A DNA stretch of 64,000 bases, taken from contig NZ_JAENHO010000009.1 in the NCBI RefSeq assembly GCF_016785085.1, positions 360,079 through 424,078 on the forward strand, given 5' to 3'. The position numbers and the translations under genes were made by a program. This DNA comes from Paractinoplanes lichenicola. GTDB lineage: Bacteria; Actinomycetota; Actinomycetes; Mycobacteriales; Micromonosporaceae. Every line of letters starts with the position of its first letter. Within the stretch, counting starts at the first letter, position 1. The notes beneath the pieces were generated by a model, which had not been told where the DNA came from, did not search any database, and worked only from the letters and a program-made list of their open reading frames with translations. Positions 50,024 to 57,285 of this stretch are shown piece after piece.

Positions 50024-50490
50024 CGGGGCCCGGCCAGGGGCCGGGCGAGCATGACTCGGCGCAGGTAGGTCATCAGGGCCGGACCACCGAAGGCGAGACC
50101 GGCGGCGACCGGGAGGCAGGCGATCGTGGCCGGGGCGGGCACGCCGAGCGCGGCCAGGGCGAGGCCGAGCCCGACGCCCAGGCCGACCAGCACCAGCGTG
50201 AACACGACGATGGCGGCCGCGCCGTGCGCACCGATCAGGGTGTTGCGGACCTGCACCCGGGACCGGCGGAGCAGGGCGGCGATCAGGGTGGCCAGCCCGA
50301 GCGCGTACGCGACCGAGCCGGCGGCGACGAGCCACGGGCGGCCGGTCTCGACGGCGGCCACGAACAGCAGCATCAGCACCCCGATCGACGGCCAGAACCA
50401 GCCGGGAACGAGGTTGGCGTCGACGACCTCGGCGCGGCGGGCCCGCACCTCGGCCAGGGCCAGTTCGGCGTCGATCGGTGGAATCTCCAT
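50020..50490 (-). CDS. Four-helix membrane protein, unknown function
   Basis: A 156-residue protein. An N-terminal cytosolic segment (IPPIDAELALAEVRARRAEV) precedes hydrophobic helices at about 28-48, 52-70, 90-112 and 118-138. It resembles membrane proteins that pair with HTH_34 regulators, whose role is not known. It is the first gene of a two-gene unit, starting 20 bp after the inverted repeat at 50510-50558. Confidence 0.68.
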   Translation of the reverse strand: MEIPPIDAELALAEVRARRAEVVDANLVPGWFWPSIGVLMLLFVAAVETGRPWLVAAGSVAYALGLATLIAALLRRSRVQVRNTLIGAHGAAAIVVFTLVLVGLGVGLGLALAALGVPAPATIACLPVAAGLAFGGPALMTYLRRVMLARPLAGPR

Positions 50491-50509
50491 CACTTCCCCC
50501 TCGGGCATG

Positions 50510-50558
50510 TACTTGCCTGCCAGGAAAGTATGCAGCCGACTTTCCTGGCAGGCAAGTA
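50510..50558. promoter_or_regulatory. Perfect 20-bp inverted repeat made of two quasi-palindromic arms
   Basis: ACTTGCCTGCCAGGAAAGT (50511-50529) and its exact complement (50539-50557), plus one more pair outside, are separated by 9 bp. Each arm is itself a dyad ACTT.CCTG.CAGG.AAGT. This looks like two operators for a dimeric regulator, 28 bp apart, upstream of the membrane protein-regulator operon. As RNA it would also form a strong hairpin after the deformylase gene. Confidence 0.75.
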
Positions 50559-50573
50559 GTTTCCGAGCGGGCT

Positions 50574-51107
50574 TTAGTGAGGGCTCACCTTCAGCTGGGC
50601 GTCGGCCCAGGCGGCCTCGCGCAGGGTGGCGAGGATGCGCTGCTGGCCCGCCTCGTCCTGGCGGTCGATGAAGAGGACCCCGTCGAGGTGGTCGGTCTCG
50701 TGCTGGATGCACCGCGCGAGCAGGCCGGCGCCGACGATCTGAACCGGGTCGCCGTGCTTGGTCAGGCCCCGGGCCACCACGTTCATGCGGCGCTTGGTGT
50801 CCAGATAGATGCCGGGGATCGACAGGCAGCCCTCCGGGCCGTACTGCTCCTCGTCGTCGGGGAACTCGAGACCCGGGTTGATCAGGTGATCGAGGCGCAC
50901 GTCGTTGCCGGGCAGGTCGGGGTTGATCGCGAACAGGCGCAGGCTGACCCCGATCTGCGGGGCGGCCAGGCCGGCGCCGCGCGACTGCTCCAAGGTCTGG
51001 CTCAGGTCGTCGACCAGCTTGTGCAGCTCGGCATCAAAAACGGTCACCGGCTCGGCGACGCGGCGCAGCACCGGATCGCCGACCTTCCGGATGTCCAACA
51101 CAGTCAT
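50574..51107 (-). CDS. def: Peptide deformylase
   Basis: A 177-residue metalloenzyme that removes the formyl group from nascent proteins. The three motifs are intact: GAGLAAPQIG (about 45-54), EGCLSIPG with the metal-binding Cys, and QHETDHLDG with two metal His and the catalytic Glu. Length and spacing fit type 1 deformylases. It is not next to fmt, so it may be a secondary copy. It is transcribed alone. Confidence 0.93.
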   Translation of the reverse strand: MTVLDIRKVGDPVLRRVAEPVTVFDAELHKLVDDLSQTLEQSRGAGLAAPQIGVSLRLFAINPDLPGNDVRLDHLINPGLEFPDDEEQYGPEGCLSIPGIYLDTKRRMNVVARGLTKHGDPVQIVGAGLLARCIQHETDHLDGVLFIDRQDEAGQQRILATLREAAWADAQLKVSPH

Positions 51108-51614
51108 GCCCCGGACGGTACTCGCGTCCAGCCAGTGAGATCCGGCCTCGCGCACGGCACGTTTGGCGATCAAATGACGCCTTGCCTCCACTGATCGATA
51201 ACAGGTGCCGCATGCAGCACGGGAATGACCACGCGTGGCCGGCGCGCACCGTCCGGGCCGAACCATTTGGACCGCGCCACCGATGCCCGGCGCCGCTCCG
51301 CCATCGCCACACGACGCGGCTGGCGGCTCGACGGTCTCCGCGCTGCCGGGACGCCGCCCTGCGCCTGTTCATCCGCGAGCCGATCCGTTAGGCGTGCGCG
51401 CTTGCCGACGGTGTCCGGGCGTACCCCGTCGGAATCGGGGTCCGCGACGCACAGCATAGGCCGTTTGCGCTGATCAACGTTGTTATCCACAGTCCGGCGC
51501 TGTCCACAGGGGGCCCGGTCAAGATCTGTCCCGCTCGATAAAATGGTGGTGGCGGGGGCCCCCGGTGGAGGGCGGGCCCGTGTGGTTGGACGTATGCGAA
51601 GCGCATATAGTTTA
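51108..51614. other. Gene-free spacer with DnaA boxes and a leaderless promoter
   Basis: A 507-bp spacer. TTATCCACA (51483-51491) and the variant CTGTCCACA (51500-51508) are DnaA-box-like, 17 bp apart, the same spacing as at 9977-10002. TATAGT at 51606-51611 is a -10 box placed 6 bp before GTG 51618, implying a leaderless mRNA. The dyad TATGCG-AAG-CGCATA (51593-51607) overlaps it and may be the site for the MarR protein encoded downstream. No gene is seen in the rest. Confidence 0.55.
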
Positions 51615-51617
51615 GTG

Positions 51618-51968
51618 GTGGACCTCAAGCTGGTCGTTGCCGAGTGGCATGCGAGCGTCAACTCCGCCGACCCGCACCGTGCGGCACAAGCGGTCACCGA
51701 CCCGGTTCTCGTGCTGGGGCCCCGGGGCACGGCCGAGATCAGCCCGGCGCAGTTCGCCGAGTGGGTCGAGCGGTCCGGAATCCGGCTGGAACCCCGCGAG
51801 TGGCACCCGATCGACGACCACGTGATGGTCGTCGAGCAGGACGCGACGTGGCCGGAGAGCCCGACGGCGACCCGCGTGGCGACCGTCTTCCGGGTTCGCG
51901 GGGGCAAGGTGGCCGCCGCGCTGCGTTGTCCCGATCTGGCGACCGCGCTCGAGCAGGCGACGGCATGA
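51618..51968 (+). CDS. NTF2/SnoaL-like small protein
   Basis: A 116-residue single-domain protein with the cone-shaped NTF2 pattern: an N-terminal helix (LKLVVAEWHASVNSADPHRA), VLGPRGTAEISPAQFAEWVE, then strands (DDHVMVVEQDATWPESPTAT, VATVFRVRGGKVAAALRCPD). Such proteins bind or transform small ligands. It is coupled by ATGA to a MarR-type gene, an arrangement that suggests ligand sensing or detoxification. GTG 51618 lies at the predicted first transcribed base. Confidence 0.75.
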   Translation: MDLKLVVAEWHASVNSADPHRAAQAVTDPVLVLGPRGTAEISPAQFAEWVERSGIRLEPREWHPIDDHVMVVEQDATWPESPTATRVATVFRVRGGKVAAALRCPDLATALEQATA

Positions 51969-52390
51969 CCGGGCCCGGGCAGGTCCTGTTCGAGTTCGTG
52001 CGGCACTGGTCCCGCAGGTCCGACGCAACAACGGCGCCGGAGCAGGGCCGCCTCGTGCTGGTCGCCGAGGCCGTCCACGCCCTCGAGAAGCGGGGGCTAC
52101 CGGCCACCGTCAACGCCGTGGCCGACGAGATCGGGATCGACCAGAGCGGCGCCTCCCGGCTGATCAAAAGCGCGATCGAGGCCGGCCACCTGGGGACGGC
52201 CGCGAGCGGGGACGGGCGGCGGCGGCCGGTGACGGTCACCGCGGCGGGGCACGAGATGCTGGCGCACGCCCATGAGTGGCAGGAGCAGGTGTTCGACCGG
52301 CTCACCGAGGGCTGGCCGCAGCGGCGCCGGCGGGAGTTCGAGCGGGCCATGAGCGAGTTGATGGAACGGTCGTACACGGCCGGCCCGTGA
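51965..52390 (+). CDS. MarR-family transcriptional regulator
   Basis: A 141-residue regulator. The winged helix has LPATVNAVADEIGIDQSGAS and RLIKSAIEAGHLGTAASGDG, followed by RRPVTVTAAGHEMLAHAHEW, and terminal helices for dimerisation. It is translationally coupled to the NTF2-like gene. The dyad at 51593-51607, overlapping the operon promoter, is a probable autoregulatory site. The ligand is unknown. Confidence 0.85.
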   Translation: MTGPGQVLFEFVRHWSRRSDATTAPEQGRLVLVAEAVHALEKRGLPATVNAVADEIGIDQSGASRLIKSAIEAGHLGTAASGDGRRRPVTVTAAGHEMLAHAHEWQEQVFDRLTEGWPQRRRREFERAMSELMERSYTAGP

Positions 52391-52395
52391 CCCAC

Positions 52396-52420
52396 CACCA
52401 CGGCCGGAGCCCGCGCTACG
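52396..52420 (+). repeat. 25-bp dispersed repeat, copy 1
   Basis: This 25-bp word starts CACCACGGCCGGAGCCCGCG and is found again, without change but inverted, at 56202-56226. Both copies lie directly after the 3' end of a gene. No inverted structure beyond GGCCGGAGCCC is visible. The function is unknown. Confidence 0.7.
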
Positions 52421-52480
52421 CGCCGTGACCAACGACGGGGCTCGCGAGGTGCAGCGCGGACGATTCCTGACGCGTACGGG

Positions 52481-53194
52481 TTAGAGGTTGATCTGGCGGC
52501 AAGCGTGCTCGTAGCGCCAGGCCCAGTCGGTGACCGTGTCGGTGGCCATGCGGAAGAGCAGGGCGCGCGCGACCGCGGGCACGCTCACGGCGGCGTCACG
52601 CGGCAGGGAGCCGGGCGCGTCGTGCCAGGTCAGGGCGTCGGCGACGACAACCCCTTCCGCGTACGCGGGGGGACGCCAGTACGGCGACACGTCGATGATC
52701 GCGGGTGGCAGGCCGTCGGCCAGCAGGACGTTCCGGGTCAGGTCACAGTGGACGATCTGGGACGGGCCGAGCGGCTGCAGCGCGGCGGTCAGGCGGGCGG
52801 CGACGGGCGCGAAACCGGGCAGCCACCGCGCCGGCTGCTCGCCCCACGCGATCCGGTCGGCGACGGCCCAGCGATCGGTGCGCGCGGCCCACGACGGCTG
52901 GCGGGGGAGGCCGGCCGTGGCCCGGTGGAAGGCCCGTCCCGCCTCGATCACGGCGACGAAATCGGACGTCTCGGAGCCCTCGAGCCACCGGGTCGCCGAC
53001 CACCCGTCGTGCGCGCCGCACGGGCGGGCCAGCCGGAACTCGGCGGAGACGACGTCGTGCAACCACGAACCGACGGGCGGCTCGGGCTTGAGCACCAGGT
53101 CGCCGGCCCGCCACGACGTGCCCTGCCCGCCGGCGAGCGGGATCACGGGACCGGTCACGCCGAACGCCCGCAGGACGTGGTCGGGCGGTCTCAA
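52481..53194 (-). CDS. Aminoglycoside phosphotransferase-like (APH fold) protein
   Basis: A 237-residue kinase-fold protein. The N lobe contains GVTGPVIPLAGGQGTSWRAG and LVLKPEPPVG with the likely ATP Lys. The catalytic loop is IVHCDLTRNVLLADG (HxDxxxxN, near 155-162), and the metal Asp is in PAIIDVSPYWR. TTG 53194 is chosen because it overlaps the upstream stop as TTGA and includes the whole N lobe. The substrate is unknown. It forms a coupled pair with the gene upstream. Confidence 0.75.
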   Translation of the reverse strand: MRPPDHVLRAFGVTGPVIPLAGGQGTSWRAGDLVLKPEPPVGSWLHDVVSAEFRLARPCGAHDGWSATRWLEGSETSDFVAVIEAGRAFHRATAGLPRQPSWAARTDRWAVADRIAWGEQPARWLPGFAPVAARLTAALQPLGPSQIVHCDLTRNVLLADGLPPAIIDVSPYWRPPAYAEGVVVADALTWHDAPGSLPRDAAVSVPAVARALLFRMATDTVTDWAWRYEHACRQINL

Positions 53195-53955
53195 GCGGCG
53201 TTCCGCGCGATTGCCTGCCGACCGGCCCTGGTGCGCCCGTAGGCGGCCAGCGCGACCGCCTCGGCCAGCGCCTGCCGGGTCTGCTCGTCGTGCCGGGGGC
53301 CGTCGGCCTCGGCCGGCCACTGCTCGGGGCGGAACGTGCGGGTCAGCTTGACCTGCACGTCGCCGAAGTAGTGCCAGACCATCGGGTCGAGCGACACGTT
53401 GATCACCGAGCCCGACGGGAGCTCGGCGGGCCAGTCCACGTCCTGCTGCCACCGGTACGCGTTCGGGCTGGGCTTGCGCCGCGAGGTGACCCCGACGAAG
53501 CGCAGCTTGCGCCGGATCACCGGCCACGGCTCGCGCTCCCGCTCGACCCAGTCACGCAGCAGCCCGTAGAGCTCGGTGAACGTCGAGCCCGCGTGCACCA
53601 CGTCGACGAACGCGACCGGCCGGGCGCGGCGGGCCAGCGCGTGCGGGGTGACCCCGGCCGCGGCCAGCAGCTCGCGGGCGGCGGCCGTCTCGGCGTACGT
53701 CAGGCGGCGCCGGCCCCGCTGGAACGACAGCGGCAGCCGGTGCAGGCCGCCGTCGAACGAGCCGCCGAGCAGGTCGAACATCGAGTCGAGCGAGCGCCCG
53801 ACGAAGACCAGGTCGCCGCCGCCGGAGCGGGCCAGCACCTTGCCCGTGCACTCGACCAGCTCGTCGAGGAAGAACAGGGTCGGCCGCCGGGTGCCGCCCA
53901 GCAGCGTCCCGAGCTCGTCGGGCGTCACCAGGTCCCACCGGTACGGCGCTGTCAC
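53191..53955 (-). CDS. Uncharacterised protein with a phosphoribosyltransferase-like segment
   Basis: A 254-residue soluble protein. LVFVGRSLDSMFDLLGG and PVAFVDVVHAGSTFTELYGL recall the ribose-phosphate-binding loops of phosphoribosyltransferases (hydrophobics, D-D/V, then a small-residue turn), but the acidic pair is DV rather than DD. C-terminal parts (NAYRWQQDVDWPAELPSGSV, WHYFGDVQVKLTRTFRPEQW) are unfamiliar. Coupling by TTGA to an APH-fold gene suggests a shared pathway. The assignment is tentative. Confidence 0.5.
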   Translation of the reverse strand: MTAPYRWDLVTPDELGTLLGGTRRPTLFFLDELVECTGKVLARSGGGDLVFVGRSLDSMFDLLGGSFDGGLHRLPLSFQRGRRRLTYAETAAARELLAAAGVTPHALARRARPVAFVDVVHAGSTFTELYGLLRDWVEREREPWPVIRRKLRFVGVTSRRKPSPNAYRWQQDVDWPAELPSGSVINVSLDPMVWHYFGDVQVKLTRTFRPEQWPAEADGPRHDEQTRQALAEAVALAAYGRTRAGRQAIARNAA

Positions 53956-53998
53956 GGCCCCGAGCGTGCCAGCCGGGGTGGCCCGGCACAATCGAGAT

Positions 53999-54742
53999 AT
54001 GGAGAAGCAGCTATGGCCCAACCGGTTCGCCGAATCCGGCACCGGTGGCCGCGAATCGTGCCGGTGCGTCGGCTACTCGGCCCGGACCCGGCCGGACGAA
54101 GTCGAATTCCACCCCGAGCAGCAGGACACGAACGCGCCCGGCTGGCTGCACCTGCTCGAGATCATCGACGAGGCCGTCGCCGACGGGCGGGAGAAGTTCC
54201 GCCCGCTCGACGAGCTCGACGCCGAGGAGCGCCGCCAGGTCATCACGCTGCCCGCCGCGATCGGCCGGCTCACCAAGGTCAAACACCTGGTCCTGTACGG
54301 CAGCAACCTCGTACGGATCCCGCCCGAGATCGGGGGCATGACCGCCCTGGCCTGGTTCGAGCCATACACCTCGCACCGCCTGCACTGGTTCCCGTACGAG
54401 CTGACCCGCTGCGCGAACCTACGGCACAGCACGGTCAGCACCCGCGCCCTCTACGGCAACTACAAGTTCCGCCCGCCCTTCCCGGCCCTGCGCCCGGTGA
54501 CGCCGGCCACCGAACCGCTCGGCGCCGACCACGTCACCAGCTGCAGCGTCTGCGACGGCCCGCTCACCGACGGCCTGCGCCAGGTCTGGCTCACCCGCGC
54601 GGTCGGCAGTGATGTGCTCCCGCTGCTGGTCAACGCGTGTTCCGAGGCCTGCGTCGAGGCGCTGCCGCCGGGCCGGGCCAACTATGTGCCCACTCCGCAT
54701 CGCGGCGGACCGGGGGTGGTCCAGCCCACCAGCGGCAGGTGA
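53999..54742 (+). CDS. Leucine-rich-repeat-like protein with Cys-rich C-terminal motif
   Basis: A 247-residue protein. The central section IGRLTKVKHLVLYGSNLVRI, PPEIGGMTALAWFEPYTS reads as one or two leucine-rich repeats. The C-terminal part has CSVCDGPLTDGLRQVWLTRA and LLVNACSEACVEALPP, giving a CxxC...CxxxC set that could bind zinc. Function not recognised. It is divergent from the gene at 53191, with a 43-bp spacer, and is followed after 17 bp by a flavoprotein gene. Confidence 0.65.
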   Translation: MEKQLWPNRFAESGTGGRESCRCVGYSARTRPDEVEFHPEQQDTNAPGWLHLLEIIDEAVADGREKFRPLDELDAEERRQVITLPAAIGRLTKVKHLVLYGSNLVRIPPEIGGMTALAWFEPYTSHRLHWFPYELTRCANLRHSTVSTRALYGNYKFRPPFPALRPVTPATEPLGADHVTSCSVCDGPLTDGLRQVWLTRAVGSDVLPLLVNACSEACVEALPPGRANYVPTPHRGGPGVVQPTSGR

Positions 54743-54759
54743 TCGGCAATCATGGGGGC

Positions 54760-56121
54760 ATGCAGAGTTTCGACGTGGTGGTGGTGGGGGCCGGGCCCGG
54801 CGGCGAGGTCGCGGCCGGACGGCTGGCCGAGGCGGGCCTCAGCGTGGCGATCGTGGAGGGGGACCATGTCGGCGGGGAGTGCTCGTTCTACGCGTGCATC
54901 CCGTCCAAGGCCCTCCTGCGGCCCGGTGAGCTGCTCGAGGAGGCGCGGCACGTGCCCGGGGTGGCCGAGGCGGTGACCGGCTCGCTCGACGTGGCCGCGG
55001 TGCTGCGCCGGCGCGACGAGCTGATCAACAACGAGGACGACAGCGGCCAGGTGCCGTGGCTGCTCGACCGGGGCGTCACCCTGGTGCGCGGCTGGGGCCG
55101 GCTGGCGGGGGAGAAGCGGGTCGCGGTCGGCGACGACATCCTCGAGGCGCGCCAGGCAGTGATCCTGGCCGGCGGCACCCGGGCCACTCTGCCCGGCATC
55201 GACGGCCTGGCCGAGGCGAACCCGTGGACCAACCGCGAGGCGACCACGGCCAAGGAGATCCCCGCGTCGCTGGTCATCATCGGCGCCGGGGTCGTCGGAT
55301 CCGAGATGGCCCAGGCGTACGTGTCGCTGGGCGCGCGGGTCACGCTGATCGCCGGGCGCGGGCTGCTGACCCGCGAGGAGGACTTCGCCGGCGAGCAGGT
55401 CGCCGCCCGCCTGACCGAGCAGGGCGTCGACGTGCGCATCGGCCAGCGCCCCAAGACCGTGCGGCGCGACACCGACGGCGTCACGGTCACGCTGGCCGAC
55501 GGCAGCACCGTGAGCGCCGACGAGATCCTGGTCGCCACCGGGCGTACGCCGCAATCGGTTGACCTTGCTCTGGACACCGTCGGCGTCAAGGCGGACGGCT
55601 ATGTCGAGGTCGACCAGCACATGCGCGTGCCCGGGCACGACTGGCTCTACGTGATCGGCGACCTCAACGGCCGCGCCCTGTTCACCCACATGGCCAAATA
55701 CCAGGCGGCCATCGCGTCGGGCGAGATCCTCGGCAAGCCCATGGTGATCGACCACCTGGCCGACGGCCCCGGCGCGCCCCGCGTCATTTTCACGTCCCCG
55801 CAGGTCGCCGCGGTCGGCCACACCACCGCGAGCGCCCAGGCGGCCGGCCTCCAGGTGCGCGTCATCGACGTCCCCACCGACGGCAACGCGGGCGGCTCCT
55901 ACTCGGGCGGCGTCGTCGGCACGACCCGCTTCCTGATCGACGAGAACCGCAACGTGCTCGTCGGCGTCACCATCACCGGCACCCAGGTCGCCGACTTCCT
56001 GCAGGCCGCGACCATCGCCATAGTCGGCGAGGTCCCGCTCACCCGCCTGCGCCACGCGATCCCGTCGTTCCCGACCCGCTCCGAGATCTGGCTCTACCTC
56101 TTCAACAACCTCGGAATCTAA
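54760..56121 (+). CDS. Pyridine nucleotide-disulfide oxidoreductase family flavoprotein
   Basis: A 453-residue protein of the lipoamide dehydrogenase/mercuric reductase family. The FAD loop is VVVGAGPGGEVAAGRLAEAG, the redox pair is kept (GGECSFYACIPSK, with four residues between the Cys), and the NAD(P) loop is LVIIGAGVVGSEMAQAYVSL. YVIGDLNGRALFTHMAKYQA is the second FAD site. The C-terminal His-Pro motif HAHPT is HAIPSFPTRSE, so the usual proton-relay His is Ile. Lipoamide reduction is therefore unlikely; the substrate is unknown. Confidence 0.85.
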   Translation: MQSFDVVVVGAGPGGEVAAGRLAEAGLSVAIVEGDHVGGECSFYACIPSKALLRPGELLEEARHVPGVAEAVTGSLDVAAVLRRRDELINNEDDSGQVPWLLDRGVTLVRGWGRLAGEKRVAVGDDILEARQAVILAGGTRATLPGIDGLAEANPWTNREATTAKEIPASLVIIGAGVVGSEMAQAYVSLGARVTLIAGRGLLTREEDFAGEQVAARLTEQGVDVRIGQRPKTVRRDTDGVTVTLADGSTVSADEILVATGRTPQSVDLALDTVGVKADGYVEVDQHMRVPGHDWLYVIGDLNGRALFTHMAKYQAAIASGEILGKPMVIDHLADGPGAPRVIFTSPQVAAVGHTTASAQAAGLQVRVIDVPTDGNAGGSYSGGVVGTTRFLIDENRNVLVGVTITGTQVADFLQAATIAIVGEVPLTRLRHAIPSFPTRSEIWLYLFNNLGI

Positions 56122-56201
56122 CCCGTACGAGTTCTCGGCTCGAACAAACGCACATGGGCCGGCACTCGCTGCGCCTCGCGGCCTGAGCGGTCAGTCCGGG
56201 C

Positions 56202-56226
56202 CGTAGCGCGGGCTCCGGCCGTGGTG
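56202..56226 (-). repeat. 25-bp dispersed repeat, copy 2
   Basis: Exact inverse of the 25-bp word at 52396-52420. It sits between two convergent genes, 80 bp after the flavoprotein stop and 13 bp before the DUF3152 stop. Confidence 0.7.
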
Positions 56227-56238
56227 CATGGCTGAGCT

Positions 56239-56964
56239 TCAATACTGCCCGGACGGTCCTCGATAGAGCTCACCGTCCGGGTAGGGCCACGGATTCTGCG
56301 TGCACCCGTGCAACCCCAGTGTCTGCTGCAACATGACCGGCCCCGGCTCGCCCTCGCCCGGGCACAACTCGTGCCCGTGCCCGAGCCGATGCCCCACCTC
56401 GTGGTTGACCATGTATTGCCGGTAGCCCTTCAAATTGTTCTTGTACCCAGGCACGCCACCCGCCCACCGAGCCACGTTGAGCACGACTTTGGCCCCGTTA
56501 CGACACGACGTGTAGCCGTCCGACGCGTCCGCACACAACTCGCCCCGGGTCCCCGGGGTGGCGAGATACAGCGTGAAGTCGGACTTGTCACCCGGCCCGA
56601 CCCGCCGGAACCGCCAATCCCCGCCCCCGGTCCACCCCCGCTCATCGGCCAGGGTCGCCCCGGCCGCCGCCGCGAACCCGGCCACGGATACGCCTTTGAT
56701 CTCGCGCTCGACCACCACGCGGTAGCGCATCAGCCGCCCCCGCGTGCCCACGGTCTCGCTGCCCGCGGCCGCGGTGACCCACTGCCCACTGCCCCGCTGC
56801 GGATACGTGATCTTCTGAGGGCGCGGCTTGGTCGTCGGACTGCTGACCACGAGCGTCGGCCCCTCCGTCACCGCCGGTGGTGGCGCCGACGGGGTGGACG
56901 GGGCAGTGCTGCACCCGGCCACCAGCACCGTCGCCGCAAACCATCCGAACCTTCGCACCGTCAT
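56239..56964 (-). CDS. DUF3152 lipoprotein, zinc-metalloprotease-like
   Basis: A 241-residue exported protein. MTVRRFGWFAATVLVAGCST gives a lipobox Cys near residue 18, then a Pro/Thr-rich spacer. The domain from about 60 contains SDFTLYLATPGTRGELCADA, NGAKVVLNVARWAGG and NHEVGHRLGHGHELCPG, an HExGHxxGxxH metzincin zinc site, with a late Met (GPVMLQQ) as a possible Met-turn. Four Cys suggest disulfides. ATG 56964 is preferred because GGAGGGG precedes it. Protease activity is predicted, not known. Confidence 0.85.
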   Translation of the reverse strand: MTVRRFGWFAATVLVAGCSTAPSTPSAPPPAVTEGPTLVVSSPTTKPRPQKITYPQRGSGQWVTAAAGSETVGTRGRLMRYRVVVEREIKGVSVAGFAAAAGATLADERGWTGGGDWRFRRVGPGDKSDFTLYLATPGTRGELCADASDGYTSCRNGAKVVLNVARWAGGVPGYKNNLKGYRQYMVNHEVGHRLGHGHELCPGEGEPGPVMLQQTLGLHGCTQNPWPYPDGELYRGPSGQY

Positions 56965-57285
56965 GCCATCCCCTCCGATCGACATGACGTATCGACGGGT
57001 AGGTCCACGTTGCGTAATGACAGATACGTCACATCGCCGGCCCTGTGGACAACCCGCTTTCCCCGCTTGACACGGCGTAGTCTCCATCCCTCTCCCCGTG
57101 GTGGGCGGGGGTTTGGGATGGCGACTCCGGAAGATCAACGCTGGATAATCCGGCATATTGGACAGGCCTTGAAGCCGCCGGTTGTGATCGCCGGCCCTGT
57201 CGTCCGGGCCGCCCAAGCCGCCGGGCTCCGGACGTGCTTGCGCCGCGGAGCGCCGGCGACGATGGGGCGACGGCGAGTCCCTGGG
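56965..57285. other. Spacer with a DnaA-box-like 9-mer and an inverted repeat
   Basis: TGACGTATC (56985-56993) and GATACGTCA (57023-57031) form a 9-bp inverted repeat upstream of the DUF3152 gene. TGTGGACAA (57044-57052) is the complement of TTGTCCACA, the DnaA box favoured in high-GC actinobacteria. The remaining 230 bp have no convincing gene; an ATG frame at 57119 runs into antisense of the ABC-F gene. Confidence 0.45.
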
